From assembly GCA_036872755.1 (NCBI GenBank), contig JAVHNS010000008.1, positions 1,736,001 to 1,800,000 of the forward strand: a stretch of DNA of 64,000 bases. Direction: 5' to 3'. Shown here one piece after another: positions 23,448-38,932 of the stretch (positions are counted from its first letter, which is position 1; each line of letters starts with the position of its first letter). The DNA is from Orbilia blumenaviensis (taxonomy: Eukaryota > Ascomycota > Orbiliomycetes > Orbiliales > Orbiliaceae). Made by a program: the position numbers and the translations under genes. A model generated the notes under the pieces. It saw nothing but the letters and a program-made list of their open reading frames with translations, was not told where the DNA came from and searched no databases.

Positions 23448-23509
23448 TTGGTCTTTCCTTCTTATTCTCTTTTTTTTTTTGAGGGATGTAATAGTAATAA
23501 TAAAATAAA

Positions 23510-23640
23510 CTCTTTGGTATACTCTTTGGGTAATAAAAAATCTCTTTGGTAATAAATCTCTTTGATGTAAAGAAATAACTCTCTGAACTCTTCTGGAACT
23601 CTTTAAACTCTCTGGACTCTTTAGACTCTTTGATGAGAGA
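23510..23640 (-). repeat. AAAGAG-type degenerate repeat in heat-shock leader
   Basis: On the coding strand about ten copies of CAAAGAG, TAAAGAG or AGAGAG recur every 10-18 bases between the TATA box and ATG. The region is almost free of C-rich sequence, so the leader should be weakly structured. Confidence 0.7.
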
Positions 23641-23678
23641 AGGGAGAAAAATCGACAGAAGCCTTGTGCACCCTTAGC

Positions 23679-23686
23679 CTTTTATA
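23679..23686 (-). promoter_or_regulatory. TATA box of heat-shock gene
   Basis: TATAAAAG on the minus strand, a strong TATA match in a gene class that normally has one. The predicted leader would be about 200 bases. Confidence 0.65.
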
Positions 23687-24286
23687 CTTGCGTCGGATCC
23701 TTCTAATATCCTTCGAGGGAATCCTTTTGCCCCGAAAATGTGTTGACTGTGTGGTATTCGACGCGCGTCTCGGGCTTTGTCATCTCGTCGGGCCTTACAA
23801 AACCCCGATGTGAAACCTTCTTTAACGTTCGAACAATTTCGGTTTTTGTCATTTTTAGGACAGTCATTCGTTTTACGTTTAAGGTGGTCGTCATCCCAGC
23901 CCTTCTAGCTGTCGCGATAGTGAGTTTGGAGTCGGCAGAATCGGTGTTTAATTCGGAGACCGACAGGGATGTGGCGAATGCTCCTAGATAGACCCATATG
24001 GGGTACGGAGCTTTGGTTAAAGTTTGGCCGACATTGCCACTGAAAGATTCCCTCGCAAGGATCTGGCTACGTAATCGCCTTACACTGTGATTTCCGCCTG
24101 GTGTCGTAGAATCGAGGGTATCTTAGGATAGTTCTTTGTCGTTATTTCCATTTTCATACAAGCTCATTACTTAGATGCCTGTCTGTTGGCATGCGAAAGG
24201 TACAAAAGTTTCTATGGAATAATAATAATAATAATGATGATAATAAAACGCTAAATGGCTGGTGTGTATTGACGCTTCGACCTTTA

Positions 24287-25502
24287 TTATGGGCCTAACC
24301 CTGCTGCCTTGCTCTTTCTTCTCTTCTTAGAAGTTGGACTGGTCGGAGACACAGTCTTTCCCTTGTCTTTCGCAGCTGCGGCTGCGGCTGCGGCGGCTGC
24401 AGTGCTCACTGGGGGTAGCGCCTCTCTTACAACTGCCTTTTCCTTATTAAGGGTTGATTGGCTCTGCGATTGACTATGTGTGTGGCCCTGACTTTGGCTG
24501 CTTCCCATCATAAGTTGCTGTGGATCTGTTATTGGGTTATCGTCGAGATATCCGCCTGGCGCAGTACTGAATCTTATACTGGCGGATAGGGAAGCTTGCA
24601 TACTCCCCGACTCTCTCGTGATGGTAACATCAACAGATGAGGGTGGCACATTGCTAAGGGTTGAAGGGGGTGGCGGTGGAACAGTAGATTGAGCGGATGA
24701 CTGTGGAGGGACACTGCTCGAGAATGATGCATTTGCTGAAGTTGCCTGGCTAGGTTGCGAGGGCTGTGGTGGGAAGTATGTGTACCCGGCCTCTGTGGAA
24801 AAATGGACCAGTGATGAAGCAAGCTCTTGGGCCTTCAATATGTCCGAAGTGACTGCCAACTAAAGAAGCCAAAAGCGATTAGCTTCAACCTGTATCCTGT
24901 AAAACCGGATCCTACGCGTAAATTGATCCCTCTAACCCCATTTCTACTAGATTTGGGTTCAGCCTTACCATTCGAGCGGTCATGACCTTCTGCATCGTTG
25001 GCGCCATGAAGATATTCTCGCCCACTACAAAATACACATCCAGCAGCTGCGCATCCGTCGGCGACCTCCGCATCTGCTTCTTAATAACCCATATAGCATT
25101 CGCCGGATCTTCGGCAGCAACAACGAACTCTACGCCAACCATAGACTTCAGCCGACCCTCGAAAGCCACCCGGTTATGTATCAGGTGGTTTAGGGCGGCA
25201 TTTGTCTGGGCTTGCATGAATAGCGACGAATTGTTACTCGACCGGTCGAAGAAAGGTGAATTAAAAAAGTATAGGAGAACTATATCACTCGGTTCATGAT
25301 AATCAGCCAACGGTAACTTTTTTGGTTTTTAGCGTATGCGTGTGCATGTTGTGTGTAAAAGTATGTGATTATAATAGTTGAGCATGCAGGAGCGGGACGG
25401 GAACAGACCGTTATTGGTATTCAGCTGGCCCCAGTTCTGGATGAACCATGGCATCCTCCATAGTAGCTCATCCAAAGGTGGTTCCTCCGCAGGTTGCGCC
25501 AT
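24287..25502 (-). CDS. MED6: Mediator complex subunit 6
   Basis: Head-module subunit of the RNA polymerase II Mediator, acting in the nucleus. Three exons (25409-25502, 24969-25279, 24287-24859) sum to 978 nt, 325 aa. Exon 1 gives PPLDELLWRMPWFIQNWG, and splicing creates NNVLLYFFNSPFFDRSSNNS, the Med6 signature around the family's aromatic/Pro-Phe-Phe-Asp core. FEGRLKSMVGVEFVVAAEDP, WVIKKQMRR and VYFVVGENIFMAP follow, all in the family's order and spacing. The second intron joins TARM to LAVTSDILKAQ. The last ~150 residues are a Ser/Pro/Gln-rich tail with a ten-alanine run and a basic end (SKKRRKSK), typical of fungal Med6. The exon-1 ATG is chosen because the in-frame alternative upstream of exon 2 starts at TTG inside the intron and lacks the conserved beginning. 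Confidence 0.93.
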
Positions 25503-28500
25503 TGTCGGATCAAGGTTCTTCCCTTCCGCTTCAGTAAATAACCCCCGGACCGATAACGAGGCGTGCCGGTTTGTTGCTGCGAGAGGCTCTTGCCCGACTA
25601 GGGCGCTGTTGACTGCCGGGTTTCGCCTCTGATTCCTGGTCCTGCCGCGAACGGACCCAAGATGCGTTTTGCCTTATTAAATTTGACTGAATGAATTGCC
25701 TTTTGGCAGGATTATGTTTCCGACCCTGGTAGGAGCTGTGATATTGAAAAGAGAGCGCTGATGTTGTCGATGTTTATGTTGAAAGTTTGAAGCGCGATTT
25801 CACCTTAGCATGTTTGACGACAGCTAGAGCGTCACGCCAAGTCTTTACCGGAGACGTTTCAGGAACTGCCCGGGGAATGGCTACAGGGATTGCCCAGGTC
25901 ACACAACGCAATCACATCGATCAGGTATTACCGAAGTGCATTGATGTAACTCCAGACGCTCGACTTGCAATTAATTGTCAACCCACAACATGAAATCCTA
26001 TTCAACAACAACAACGTCAGTAGGAGGACTAACGGTTGGGCTACATTCCAACCGGCTTCAGCTGGCCGGAGTGTTATTTTTTGCCACAAAAGTCAACCCG
26101 TCACGAGCGCCTTGAGGCGGAAAAAAAAAAAAAAAAAAAAAAAAAAGGCCTCAGGCGTCCAACCTACATATGTACAATCCACTGCAGATATCAATCCCAA
26201 CCTCAAACATACGGCTCAATTCGAGGGCTGACAAGCAGACCGAAAGGGGCTCGCGCTGGAGACAGATCGCTGGAATTTCGGAATGCGAGCACTGCCCGGC
26301 CGAATGTATAGCTCCCAAGCGGGCATAACACGCATTCGCTTAGCAAAAAAGTTTAAAATGACGGAGGTCCATTGTCCAGAGCTTACGTTAACCTCTGGTC
26401 TTTCTAGAAGCCTACATCTATAAAGGGATGCTCGAGACTCGAATGATGTCTGCATTAAAGGGTAGTTGATTGCGATAAGCCGAAACCCAAGATCCGACCC
26501 TGACCCAAACAGCTTTCCGTTCCACGGCGGTTTTTTCCGTAGGCCTGGTGGGAGAAATAAATGGCTTGCTCATGAGACCGTGTCCCCTTGATAATTTAGC
26601 AAATCATATTATGAAAGGAAATACGGATATGCGGGTCAAAAAAGCGAGCTGCAATGCGGGGAAAAGGCTCTTTCCCTCTTCTTTTTCCCCCCTTCGGACA
26701 ATAATTTTCAATCCTAAAAGCCAACGAATATGTTTGAAAAGATTTTGTCAAGATAAAGGTGTGGGAGTTACATATCAGGCGATTTCCTCGTTGTTCATGA
26801 AATGGGTGTTCGTGGCATATGGCAAAATAATAATATATTGAAAATCAGCAAGGAACTTGGCTCTAATACTATCGCTGGGCAACTCGGATTAACAGTTTTT
26901 GCGAAAACCGCGGAATAATCCATCCGAGAAGGATGAGCTGGCCACGATTTTTCCAGCCCGTTTATACCGTCCAGAGGCCCGTGGGTATACAGGCATGGGT
27001 ATTTCCCCAAAAAAACCTTTGCTTGATATCGAAACAAAGACCTTGCCTTTGATGCATCAGGAAATAAATGTGGTTTGTTGGAACGTCGAGCAATAGCACG
27101 CGGGCCTTTGAGCTTTGATCTTCTGCATTTAGCCTAGAGAGCTTCTTATGCATATTGACTTAGTAAGTACTTAGTAGCTATAGCGGAAAAACCGGGGTAC
27201 ATAGTGTTGCTCTGTTCTCGTTGTGAGCATGAGAAGTCTCAACAAGAGTATGTACTGTACATGGTCTTAGTGGGGTCACGATCAGCGAATAAGGTCTGGA
27301 TCGCTTCTGAGTAATCGACTCGAGCTCGCGCATCTTGCCAGCTCGTAGTGCAGTTCCTGAGTTGTAATTCGGGGGGTGGTTGTAGGTATGGAGTACATGT
27401 GCACTTATCGATTTAAGCTTTCCTTGTCCACCAAGAATCGGAAAGCGAGCTCGCGAAGGAGTGAGCACATGTCAGGTCCAATAGCAAATTAAAAAGGGCG
27501 GGAGAGTCGCGACGAGGGAAAGAACGAAACAAACCCAAAAAAAAGGAAGAAGTGAAAGAAAAAAAAACCATCCGGAGAGCTCGGAAGATGGCTAGCTCGG
27601 TTGCAATCCGGATAGAAGATGCGAGAGTCAAAGTCAAATGGTGCGTAGACGATACCTTCTGCTCCCAGCCAATCGGGATGTCTGGTTCGCAAGAAAATGG
27701 ATTCGAAGGATGCCACGAGCGCAGTGAAGGCCATGTCGGTTTAGGGCTCAGATCCGAAAAATTAGAGCTTCTCGCAAGGCAAGTACTTACTTCCAGAGCA
27801 CGCTAGTTCTGTGCCATGCTCCAGAAATGTGACAGCATCGACCAAACATCCCACGGGTTGAGGTGTATTTGGTTGTCATCTGCTTCAGGCATAGAGTGGA
27901 TACCTTATGCAATGATGCAAGTACTAAGAGGGATCGATTGGGGCTGTGCAACAACCTTGCCTGTTGAACATGAATGATTTCCTTTCAGCTCTCTCAAAAA
28001 AAAGGAAACTGAAGCGCCCTTCTCCACTAAAAAGAAACCTCTGACCGATCATGGTTTTGGATCCGATTCACTAGGGAATAGAGGAGGAACTAGATTTCAA
28101 TCCCGGAAGGAACGCCGAAGCCAACTTTATAGATTTTATGTAAATGGAAATCAAGCTATCGAACATGAGTATAGTCGTTAAAAAAGATGAAACACTAAAA
28201 ACCAGGGAGCTCGAATAAAACGATTGCAGCAGGTTCAATCCAGCTGACTAAATGAGAAGGCAGGGAGGCTCTCCAAGGCTGTCATGGCAGGTGTTTGGTG
28301 CACATGCGACATTCGTTTGGGCCAAGGAGAAGAAAACGAGGGTTGCACAAACATTCAGTGAATAGGCACCACCTCAGGTAATCTCCAGGATCAGAAAGTA
28401 AAAGCCCAAAACTCCAATCATAAAAGAAGTCTGGTATAAAGGAGAAGATGATTTACAGATAAGCATGCTAAAGGCGGTAAAGGACAGTATATGATCGATA

Positions 28501-28804
28501 GTGCGGGGCAGCAATCGAAGAAAACATAGTGGGCAAAAACAACGACACCGAAAGCATTTCCCGGTTAAATGTGTTTCAAGCGGAGAATGGCCAAACCACA
28601 AAAAATATGTAGCAACAAGACGTGGATGAATATCATCAGTAGGGCGCCGCGATGTATGCAAAGTGGAGAATGGATCATTGATCTTAGCTCCCTCGGCTAC
28701 TTCATGCCGAAAGGCGAACTGGGGAGACCCCGTGACACGGGAAATTCGTGAATAAAGCAAAAAAGAATATCGTCGCTAAAGATTCAAGGAATGTCATGAA
28801 TAGT
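25503..28804. other. 3.3 kb intergenic region
   Basis: No supported gene. It holds an A26 homopolymer flanked by inverted repeats (26110-26157). Open frames here are short and lack family motifs. It contains the MED6 promoter and the 3' flank of the zinc-cluster gene. Confidence 0.55.
26110..26157. repeat. A26 tract within an imperfect inverted repeat
   Basis: CGCCTTGAGGC precedes and GCCTCAGGCG follows an A26 run (26121-26146). The arms pair over about 10 bp with one bulged base, so the homopolymer would form a hairpin loop. Confidence 0.65.
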
Positions 28805-31456
<2,652 letters not shown>

Positions 31457-32232
31457 TCAAAGACAGATTCAGTAATTGTCAAAGTTGAAATCGAGTTGAA
31501 ATGTCGTCGTCTCTCCAAGTGCCGGGTTCACACAACACAACGTGATCTGACTAGCAAGGGATAGTATGTCAAAACGCTTTGACAAAGACTCCCTTGGATT
31601 TCCCGTTCACTAGGCCATTCATCGAGATGCGTAAGCGAACCTGTCCGCTGGCAAAATGAACCCGAAGAGGTCGATTTTGCGAATCTCCTAGCCTCTCTAC
31701 CTACGCAGGAAGGCTAGAAATGATACCTTGTCTGGGGAAACAAATAAGTTAAGATCACAGATATCGTTTGTGGCAATCCAGGTTGGAGTTCCGGCCGATG
31801 ATAGATATACGTCGCGGGGAGAAGGTGAGCTAGTCTTGTGGTTGTGCGGAAACTCTGGTGCTACGCTAAAGTCAAACGAATTGACAAAGTGGTGTGACCT
31901 TATGCCCAAAAGCTGTCGGAATGCTTGAGGATGATATGGTATAACCGCGAGAGGATACCTTGGAAGTTCAGAGGTGTAGATATGCGATGTTGCCTCGAGG
32001 GGTGGTGGGAGAGGGGCCAATTGCGATGGTGGTCGTTAGGGATGTTCAGTGGGGAGTTTGGCTATGTGACGTCGAGGTGAAGATGCAGAGTAGGTGTTTC
32101 TCATCTCTGTCGTCATCCACAATCAGGAAGTGGCCTCTGATACCGTCGTCGCTACTGGCGAGAAAGGGATCTGGCAGGCGGCTGCAAAATCGAGAGAGTC
32201 GGAGGGGGACCTCGTAAGGGGAGGGGGATAAC

Positions 32233-32251
32233 CTATCTATCTATCTATCTA
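32233..32251. repeat. CTAT microsatellite
   Basis: Nearly five CTAT units in the upstream region of the zinc-cluster gene. Confidence 0.85.
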
Positions 32252-32441
32252 CTGCGTCGTGGGGATGATAACTATGCAACTGCAGAGTGCTGTGCGAAGT
32301 GAAGTCGTTGCGGGCAGGTGGGAAAGAGAAGTATTCTGGCGCAAGTGCGATTGTGCGGTAAATGCAAATGGGATTTGGGGGAATGGATGGCCGGCGGGCG
32401 GGTTAAAAGGACAGGGCATAGCAGGGCAGGGCAAGGCCAGC

Positions 32442-32459
32442 CTCTCTCTCTCTCTCTCT
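32442..32459. repeat. CT microsatellite
   Basis: Nine CT dinucleotides, also in the upstream region of the zinc-cluster gene; on its coding strand this reads GA. Confidence 0.85.
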
Positions 32460-32682
32460 TCGCTCACTCGTGGGTCTTTTCGCAAGCACTGTTCTGAACA
32501 TTCAGCTAGTTCATTCGGTCAACCAACCAAGCAATCACATCAATCAATCAATCAACCATTTGCAATTAATTCTAATTGCTTCCTTCCTGGCCGCCTGCCT
32601 TGCCTGCTGGTCTAGCAGGAACTGGCCCGGCCGTGGGCCTTAAGCCTTGCAACGCTGGCTGGTGTGGAGGCTAGCAAATCTG

Positions 32683-32709
32683 TTTTTTTTTTTTTTTTTT
32701 TTTTTTTTT
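32683..32709. repeat. T27 homopolymer
   Basis: Uninterrupted run of 27 T. Exact length may vary between reads or isolates. Confidence 0.85.
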
Positions 32710-34093
32710 CCTTGCTCGCCCTGCTGCTACCCGCTGGAAAAGAAAATACAGGATTTGAAGCTAGGTAATCCGAGTGGGATATAGTGCGGTGCAGTAGACA
32801 GGGCCGGCTGGCCAAAAGGTACACACATCCATCCGCCCATATGCCCCATTACATACACGCTTCTGACTTACTTTGCCTACTGTAACTACCTTTGACTTAC
32901 GGGAATACGTACATACATAATTGCGGGCGGGTTTAGTGAGATGGGACGAGGGAAAGTCCCCACCTGTGAAAAATAGGCAAAAGCAATTAACCAAACGGCA
33001 GAGAAGCTGCAAACTTACTGACAGACTTCCCACTTGACCTGTTCACTTAGACACACCGTACAAGTCCGTCGAAGGAGGTCCGCCCATGTCCTTCGATGCC
33101 GACAGACAGGCAGGGGAGGAAAAACAAAAGGCACTCTAGCTGCAAAAATTATGAAAGAGACATAGGGGAATTATACCATCAAGGTCTCAGAACCCTCGTG
33201 AATAAGCAAGTCCCTCTGGTGGCAGTTGGACCGACTATGTCGATTTCGCCCATTGCTATGCCCGATCCGCGGAAAGAGACACCGTATGATAAGAGCAGAA
33301 ATCAATCACTACAGAAGCTTGATGGTCCGGGGAAGACTAAGGCGAGGTCAAGGCGCCCAGGTAAAAGATGGGGTTCCAACCGAGCTTGTTTCTAGAACTG
33401 GCAATCCGTGCAGCACTGGGCGTGAAAGGGCTGGCAGCTGGGTCAGGTCAGAGACTCCGAATTTTGATCAAATAAAAAACCCTTTTGTCCAGCCAGCGGT
33501 TTCGGAACAATCTTGAGCTTGAGGACTTCCTCAAACCCATATGTTGCAATTTCAACATGCTTATAATCTTGGACCGATACGTGTGATCCAGATCCGGTTC
33601 CAATCTTGGTGATTAGATTCAAATTGTTTTACATCATTCCCATTTGAGGGCAGTCTCTGCACTATATGAGTACGAAGAAACGCTAAGGATGCTGCGGTTG
33701 GTTGACTCGTATGCTCCCACGTACCCTGGAGCCGTATCATCCGTGGATTTCTGACATTCCAATCTCGAGCTCGTCAAACAGAAACAGACGGCGCTTTGTG
33801 ATGGATATCTTCCAAGAGCCGACGGTTTGATCGTCTCGACTCGGAAAGTGCCAGGTGTGGGTACCGACATGCACGCGCGAATGGCTCCTGAAGTAACAAA
33901 TTGTACATACTCGGTACATGTATTGGTATATCAACTCAAGAAAGCGGCGAAAACGAAAGCAAGAAAAGAGAGCTTCATACAACAGGGGTCGCTACTTAAG
34001 AGAACTTGACAGGGCTGAAAAAACCAATTCAAGATCTCGAGGCCTCCAAACATCGTAGATATGCACATGCACCTATTAGCTGTCCAAATAAAC

Positions 34094-34096
<3 letters not shown>

Positions 34097-34126
<30 letters not shown>
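34097..34126. repeat. A30 homopolymer
   Basis: Uninterrupted run of about 30 A in an otherwise unannotated region. A retroposed poly(A) tail was considered, but no coding relic or target duplication is visible beside it. Confidence 0.85.
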
Positions 34127-34128
<2 letters not shown>

Positions 34129-37100
34129 ATAACCCTGAAGCTCGGGGCTCTTTTCCCCCGGAGTCCTCATCTGCTCTAAAATCCAGCATCACTTCAACTT
34201 CCGAAATAAATCTCTTCATCCTGAAAACTTGTCGGGGTATCCAGGCGATGAGGCGCAGACCGAGATCTGGGAACACAGACCTCAAAGAGCTTCCTCTTCT
34301 GTCAATCAAAACTCCCAGTCGAGGGTTGTCGAATCCACAAATCCCTACATCCCTATATCCCTATACCAGAATGAATTTTAGATTATCCAAGCTCTTTGTA
34401 CCAACCATTGTGGAGCTCACGCATCCAGACCGGTCGATGAAGGTCTTGAAGGGTTACATAACTTAATGGGGGAGGTATGCCAGGTTTCCAAAGAAAAAGG
34501 AACCCACTCCATTGAACATATAACGGCTTCCTCGGAGTATATAACACAAAGCTTTCCACATTGTTTGAATCCCAAACACTCTGCCCAAACTGACGTCTGA
34601 GCTCAACAACGGAATGATACTTACAAGCTTAACAGCAAAGGGTCGCGCGGCCGAAACGTTGATGCGGAGTAAAAGAAGAAGATCTAATGACGGCGCAAAA
34701 TCTGCAAGGTCAGACATTCCGGTTTTAAGCCACGGCTGCTTCCGAAATCCGTTTCATGAAACAGAAACAGAACCATGAGAATCGAGTGGGTGAAATAGTA
34801 AAATATGCATGTACAGGTACCCGTCAGCGAGCCTCCCATGTCCGTATATCTTAAATCATTAGTATTATCTCATGACTGAAGTGTTATTTCCGGTAAAAAA
34901 AATTCACGAAGCCCTCGATCGATCTTAATAAAATCGCTTAATTGCTCCCTCTTGAGGCGACCGCTGCCCCCACATCGACCTTGGAACTGGAACCAAACGG
35001 TAATGGCGTTATGCAGATACTTCCTAACCAAAATGACCCTGCGAGGCCCCGGCGGAAACGGCAACAACCCCAGCGAATCGACCTTGCCTTCTGCCGGATA
35101 AGCATTTCAATCTTGAATCTGCTTTTCGGTCAATGATTCCGACAGCATTGATTTCGACTGGCATGATCTTGGGTTGATGTCACATTTGTTCACTAAAACC
35201 GCAGGGCAAGTTACCTGCCCGATGGTTGCTGAATTAGGGCATTGTATACGTATTGATATCCCGTTGCTATTAAATTCTATTAATGTGCACCATTAAGGCA
35301 ATATGTCTCTTTCTCGATACGTGCCCAAAACTCACCTTCGTCGTTCATGACATGCATATTACACGCTCAGAAATCATAATTTCACAAACACGAGGTCGCC
35401 CCTTCCTCATCTGCCTTTCCGTTAACCGTAGTAGCAGTAGCCCCTCAGCCAGCCAGATTGTCCGATAATCAGTGCTTGAGAGGTCCGTCCGTCCCACCAA
35501 AAGCATTTCCCTGGGGCGCAGTACCTGGCCGGCGGCCCACTAACTTTTTCCGGCGCCGGCCGAACCACAGGATTGAAGGCTGCCCAGTCCGCGCTGCATC
35601 CCGGAACCCACCCGCAAATCAACACGCCTTCGGTTGCTCTATCCGATGGGGCTTGTAGCTTTGCGTTGATTAACCCAATTGTCACCAATCTTTAATATAA
35701 GTACTTAATTAGCAAACGGGAAAAAGCCTCTTGTTTTCGTACCATTAATTCTCGTCGGCATAAACTGTCTTAAAGCTTCTTCCGTGTACCCGAGTTCTTT
35801 CTAGATTGAAGTACCTTTTGTGGGGAATGCTCAGATTCACTGGTTCTCGGAACAAAGGGTGTTTGTGCATCTGGTTGCGTACTTACACTTGAAGTACTTC
35901 GTATCGATGCTCGGAAGAATTAAGTCTGGCCAAAGGTCGTCTCCACCCAATGTACGACCTTCAATGCAAAGCTTTCGATCACAGCAGTTAAACATAATCT
36001 TGCAGAACCCGACTTGACAGCTGACCTAGCCAGCGTGTGTCATCAATGCAGCTAGGGCCTATATGAGTATGTAAGTAAAATATTAAAATATAGATGTGGA
36101 TCTTCCAAGCCCAGAATCCAGCGACTTGTGACGAAGCAGCTAGCCTGCGTCTGCATACAGGCATGTATGTTCAAAGCGGCTCGTCCCTCCCTTCAGAACA
36201 CTCTCAAAGAAAAGGTCCGAATCATTATCATAGTGTCTTTGCGTATGGTCTGGTGTGCGTAAGCGCTCGAGAGCATCTTGCTTAGACTATTTCCCCGCAT
36301 TATTCCGAACTAATGTTCCCTGTACCACATTACAAAATCCAACGTCTTATTACTGCAGCGTCGCATGATACCAACACCGCAAAACTGATCAGGAGGTCAG
36401 GGTTTGAAGTCGTGTTTAACTATTTGAATGACGGGGCTGTCTCTCTTTCCCTATCCGCTCAATCGTATCCGACCTCATCCCTTGTAACCTAGGTTGAGAG
36501 ATAAAGTGATCAGATCCTCCAACGGTCCGAGACCCCGGAACTTCGCCGCTTTCAAGACGACGGCAACTTTTCATGGGATGTTCGCTCACGGATCGCTAAA
36601 ATTCTACAACATCACGGACCCGCTTGAGACGTTACAAATTTAGAAAGAAACCTAAGAAAACTTTATAATAATTCTCTCTAAGGAGGAAAATCCGCGGTTT
36701 TAGGATATAATGTATATTAATCTACTAATATATTAGATTCCTTGATGCGGCAATATGTGCCGGGGCACTGTTATCCAGATCTGGACACCACTCGGCACGT
36801 TGTCGGCTAAACTTGTTCCCAGCAATCCTTCATGAATTCAGATGTTCAACATATCGTAGAACTGTATTAACACCGTTCACTCATCCCGACCTTTCCAGAT
36901 CTGACAGAGAGTCAGATATGCCTCTTTTCTTCTTCTCCTTCACCATCGCCAGTCTCTAGAATGTTCTAGTGTGGTGTGGCAGTCATCGGGTCTATGGGTC
37001 CGGAAGGACAGGATAGAATAGCCGGCACATCTGGTCCCATCCGCTATATTACGCTCCGGAGAATACTGTAGATAGAAATGCCGTTGTTTTTGGTGCTTAT

Positions 37101-38905
37101 TCTACGGTTTTATGTGGTCAATTAGGTCGGGGCCCAGGGTCTTGCTGCGACTTCTACTATACACAAATTAGAAAAGCAGCCCTTTAATTACTGATCAACC
37201 TCGGGGAAGTCTAAATTCCAACAGCTGTTCTCGGTTCTACCATTACTGTTCTCGGAAATTCTATCTATATAAGTGCTTGGTATACACTTAAATACTTTCT
37301 AAAATATTTATTTTTAGCATTGCCACCCTAGATTTCGGGGTGATAATACCAAAGTAACACCGAATGGATGAATATGAACGCCACGTATAAATGAACCTGA
37401 AACGCAATCCGGTCGTATATGACCGCCTAACGGCCTCCCGCCCCGATTGACTAGCTAACTAGGCGGCTAGATAGCATTACGGTGTGAGATACTCTACGAT
37501 GTACACTAGCTTACTAGTGACTCTCAAAGTATAGCTATAAACAAGATGCCCTTAAGCTTCGGTATGCGACTCCGAAGCACCAGAGCGAATATCTATATCA
37601 TGAAATTTTATCATACCACTCCAAGGAAAGATTGAGAGATTATGCAATATCTACCCTGCCCCGGGTATATCTTTATCCAAAGTTTGGTCCTCTGATCGAC
37701 GCACCAAGCCAATTACATGTCCCGTCTTAGCCTAGTATGAGTATTCGAAGAGCCAATAGAGGGGCTACCTCAGCTCCGAAAACTCGTATTCAGGTATGCA
37801 CAATGCGAACCCCTCACCCATGTAACTGCAAAGAACCTTCGAAGACTCCTTCTATCGGCGAGAAGTCGCCAGTTTTCCAGAAAAGCCAGGATACTGCGGG
37901 GTATAGCTAAGGGTCCGTAGACATCCTTCCCGCACTAGTTCGAATCCAGAACCTGGTAGCTTCAGACGGCTCTCGGAATCCACCTGGGTGGTGGAGAAAT
38001 CATTTGCCCCCGATGTTGATTCGATGGATAAAATGGAAAGGTGTCTGGCATGAATAAGGGACTTCATGCTGTTGTTATACCTTGCTCATGCCCGGCATGG
38101 ATCATGGAAGATTTATACATTCACATATGCACTTGTGATCACAATTCCTGAGCCCATGTTTGAATTTTTGCATGCATGACGAACCAGGTAGATACAAAGT
38201 AACTAAGGCCACCCCACCATCAACTCCGACTAGTAGTCAAGCCGTGGTGCAAACTACTTTAGACCCCTAGATTCTAGGATCATGTACCGCCATTCCTTCC
38301 CGATCGTTTGCCAGTCAGTCTAAGTTCCGCATTTCTGATCCTCGCTGTAAACAGAGAGGCATAGAAAGTAGGTGCTATCCCGCCGGTATAATGTGTCACG
38401 GCCTCAAAGAATATCAATTTGCATGCATATCCACCGGCTGTCAAGCTAACGAATTAAAGCTCAGCGGTTAAGCCACGTCTTGGAATTTTTTGACTTCTGT
38501 CTGTGCGTGCACGCACTCGAGTACTCTTATAATAGTACCCGCAGAATATCAGATGTTATTTCTGCTTTCCAATGTTAATGCCTTCCGGCAGTAAATCGTA
38601 ACATGGTCGTGGTTTATCTAAGTTCCGACATATCTCATCGTAACGATTGCTATTGTAGTTCTTCCAATTATATATAAGATGTAGGAATTCATAAGCCCAA
38701 TACCATATCAATCGCTTCAATACTATGGCATCAATACGAGTTACTATTACTACTATGAGACTTCTACCACAGTATGTTGATCATGGCTCGATATGCATGA
38801 TCTCGTAATAAAGCGAGAATGGCTATCTGGAAGATTAACACAACGGAGACTCTCTTCCCCTCTAATCCCATTTTCTAAAGCTCTAATTTGTAGGTAGATT
38901 TAGTC

Positions 38906-38932
38906 TCGTAAACCAGCCTCCACGGAGTAGAT
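38906..38932 (+). repeat. Dispersed 27-bp repeat, copy 2
   Basis: Matches the copy at 20733-20759 at 26 of 27 bases in the same orientation. The flanks are unrelated beyond the core. Confidence 0.6.

Larger units (their letters stand above)
23448..24286 (-). promoter_or_regulatory. Promoter and leader of the small heat-shock gene
   Basis: Read on the minus strand, a TATAAAAG box (23679-23686) lies about 230 bases upstream of the ATG. The leader between them is purine-rich, with about ten AAAGAG-like repeats (23510-23640) and one TTCTGGAA heat-shock-type element (23591-23598), preceded by a GAA three bases away. An (AAT)n tract lies at about 24218-24237. The upstream half probably also holds the 3' flank of the MED6 gene. 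Confidence 0.6.

Noticed and set aside
25280..25310. Alternative start of MED6 directly upstream of exon 2
   Set aside because: It begins with TTG and lacks the conserved beginning; the spliced exon 1 at 25409-25502 restores the family signature exactly.
6993..27190. 16-bp match AGTAGCTATAGCGGAA at about 6993 and 27173
   Set aside because: A 16-bp match between two sites in 64 kb is expected by chance at appreciable frequency, and the flanks do not align.
31697..32020. Minus-strand open frame as a possible 5' exon of the zinc-cluster gene
   Set aside because: It starts at TTG, has no family features and no convincing splice to the coding exon at 31345.
37897..37970. tRNA-like A/B box pair (TAGCTAAGGG and AGTTCGAATCC)
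   Set aside because: Neither the T-stem nor the acceptor stem pairs, so no cloverleaf forms.
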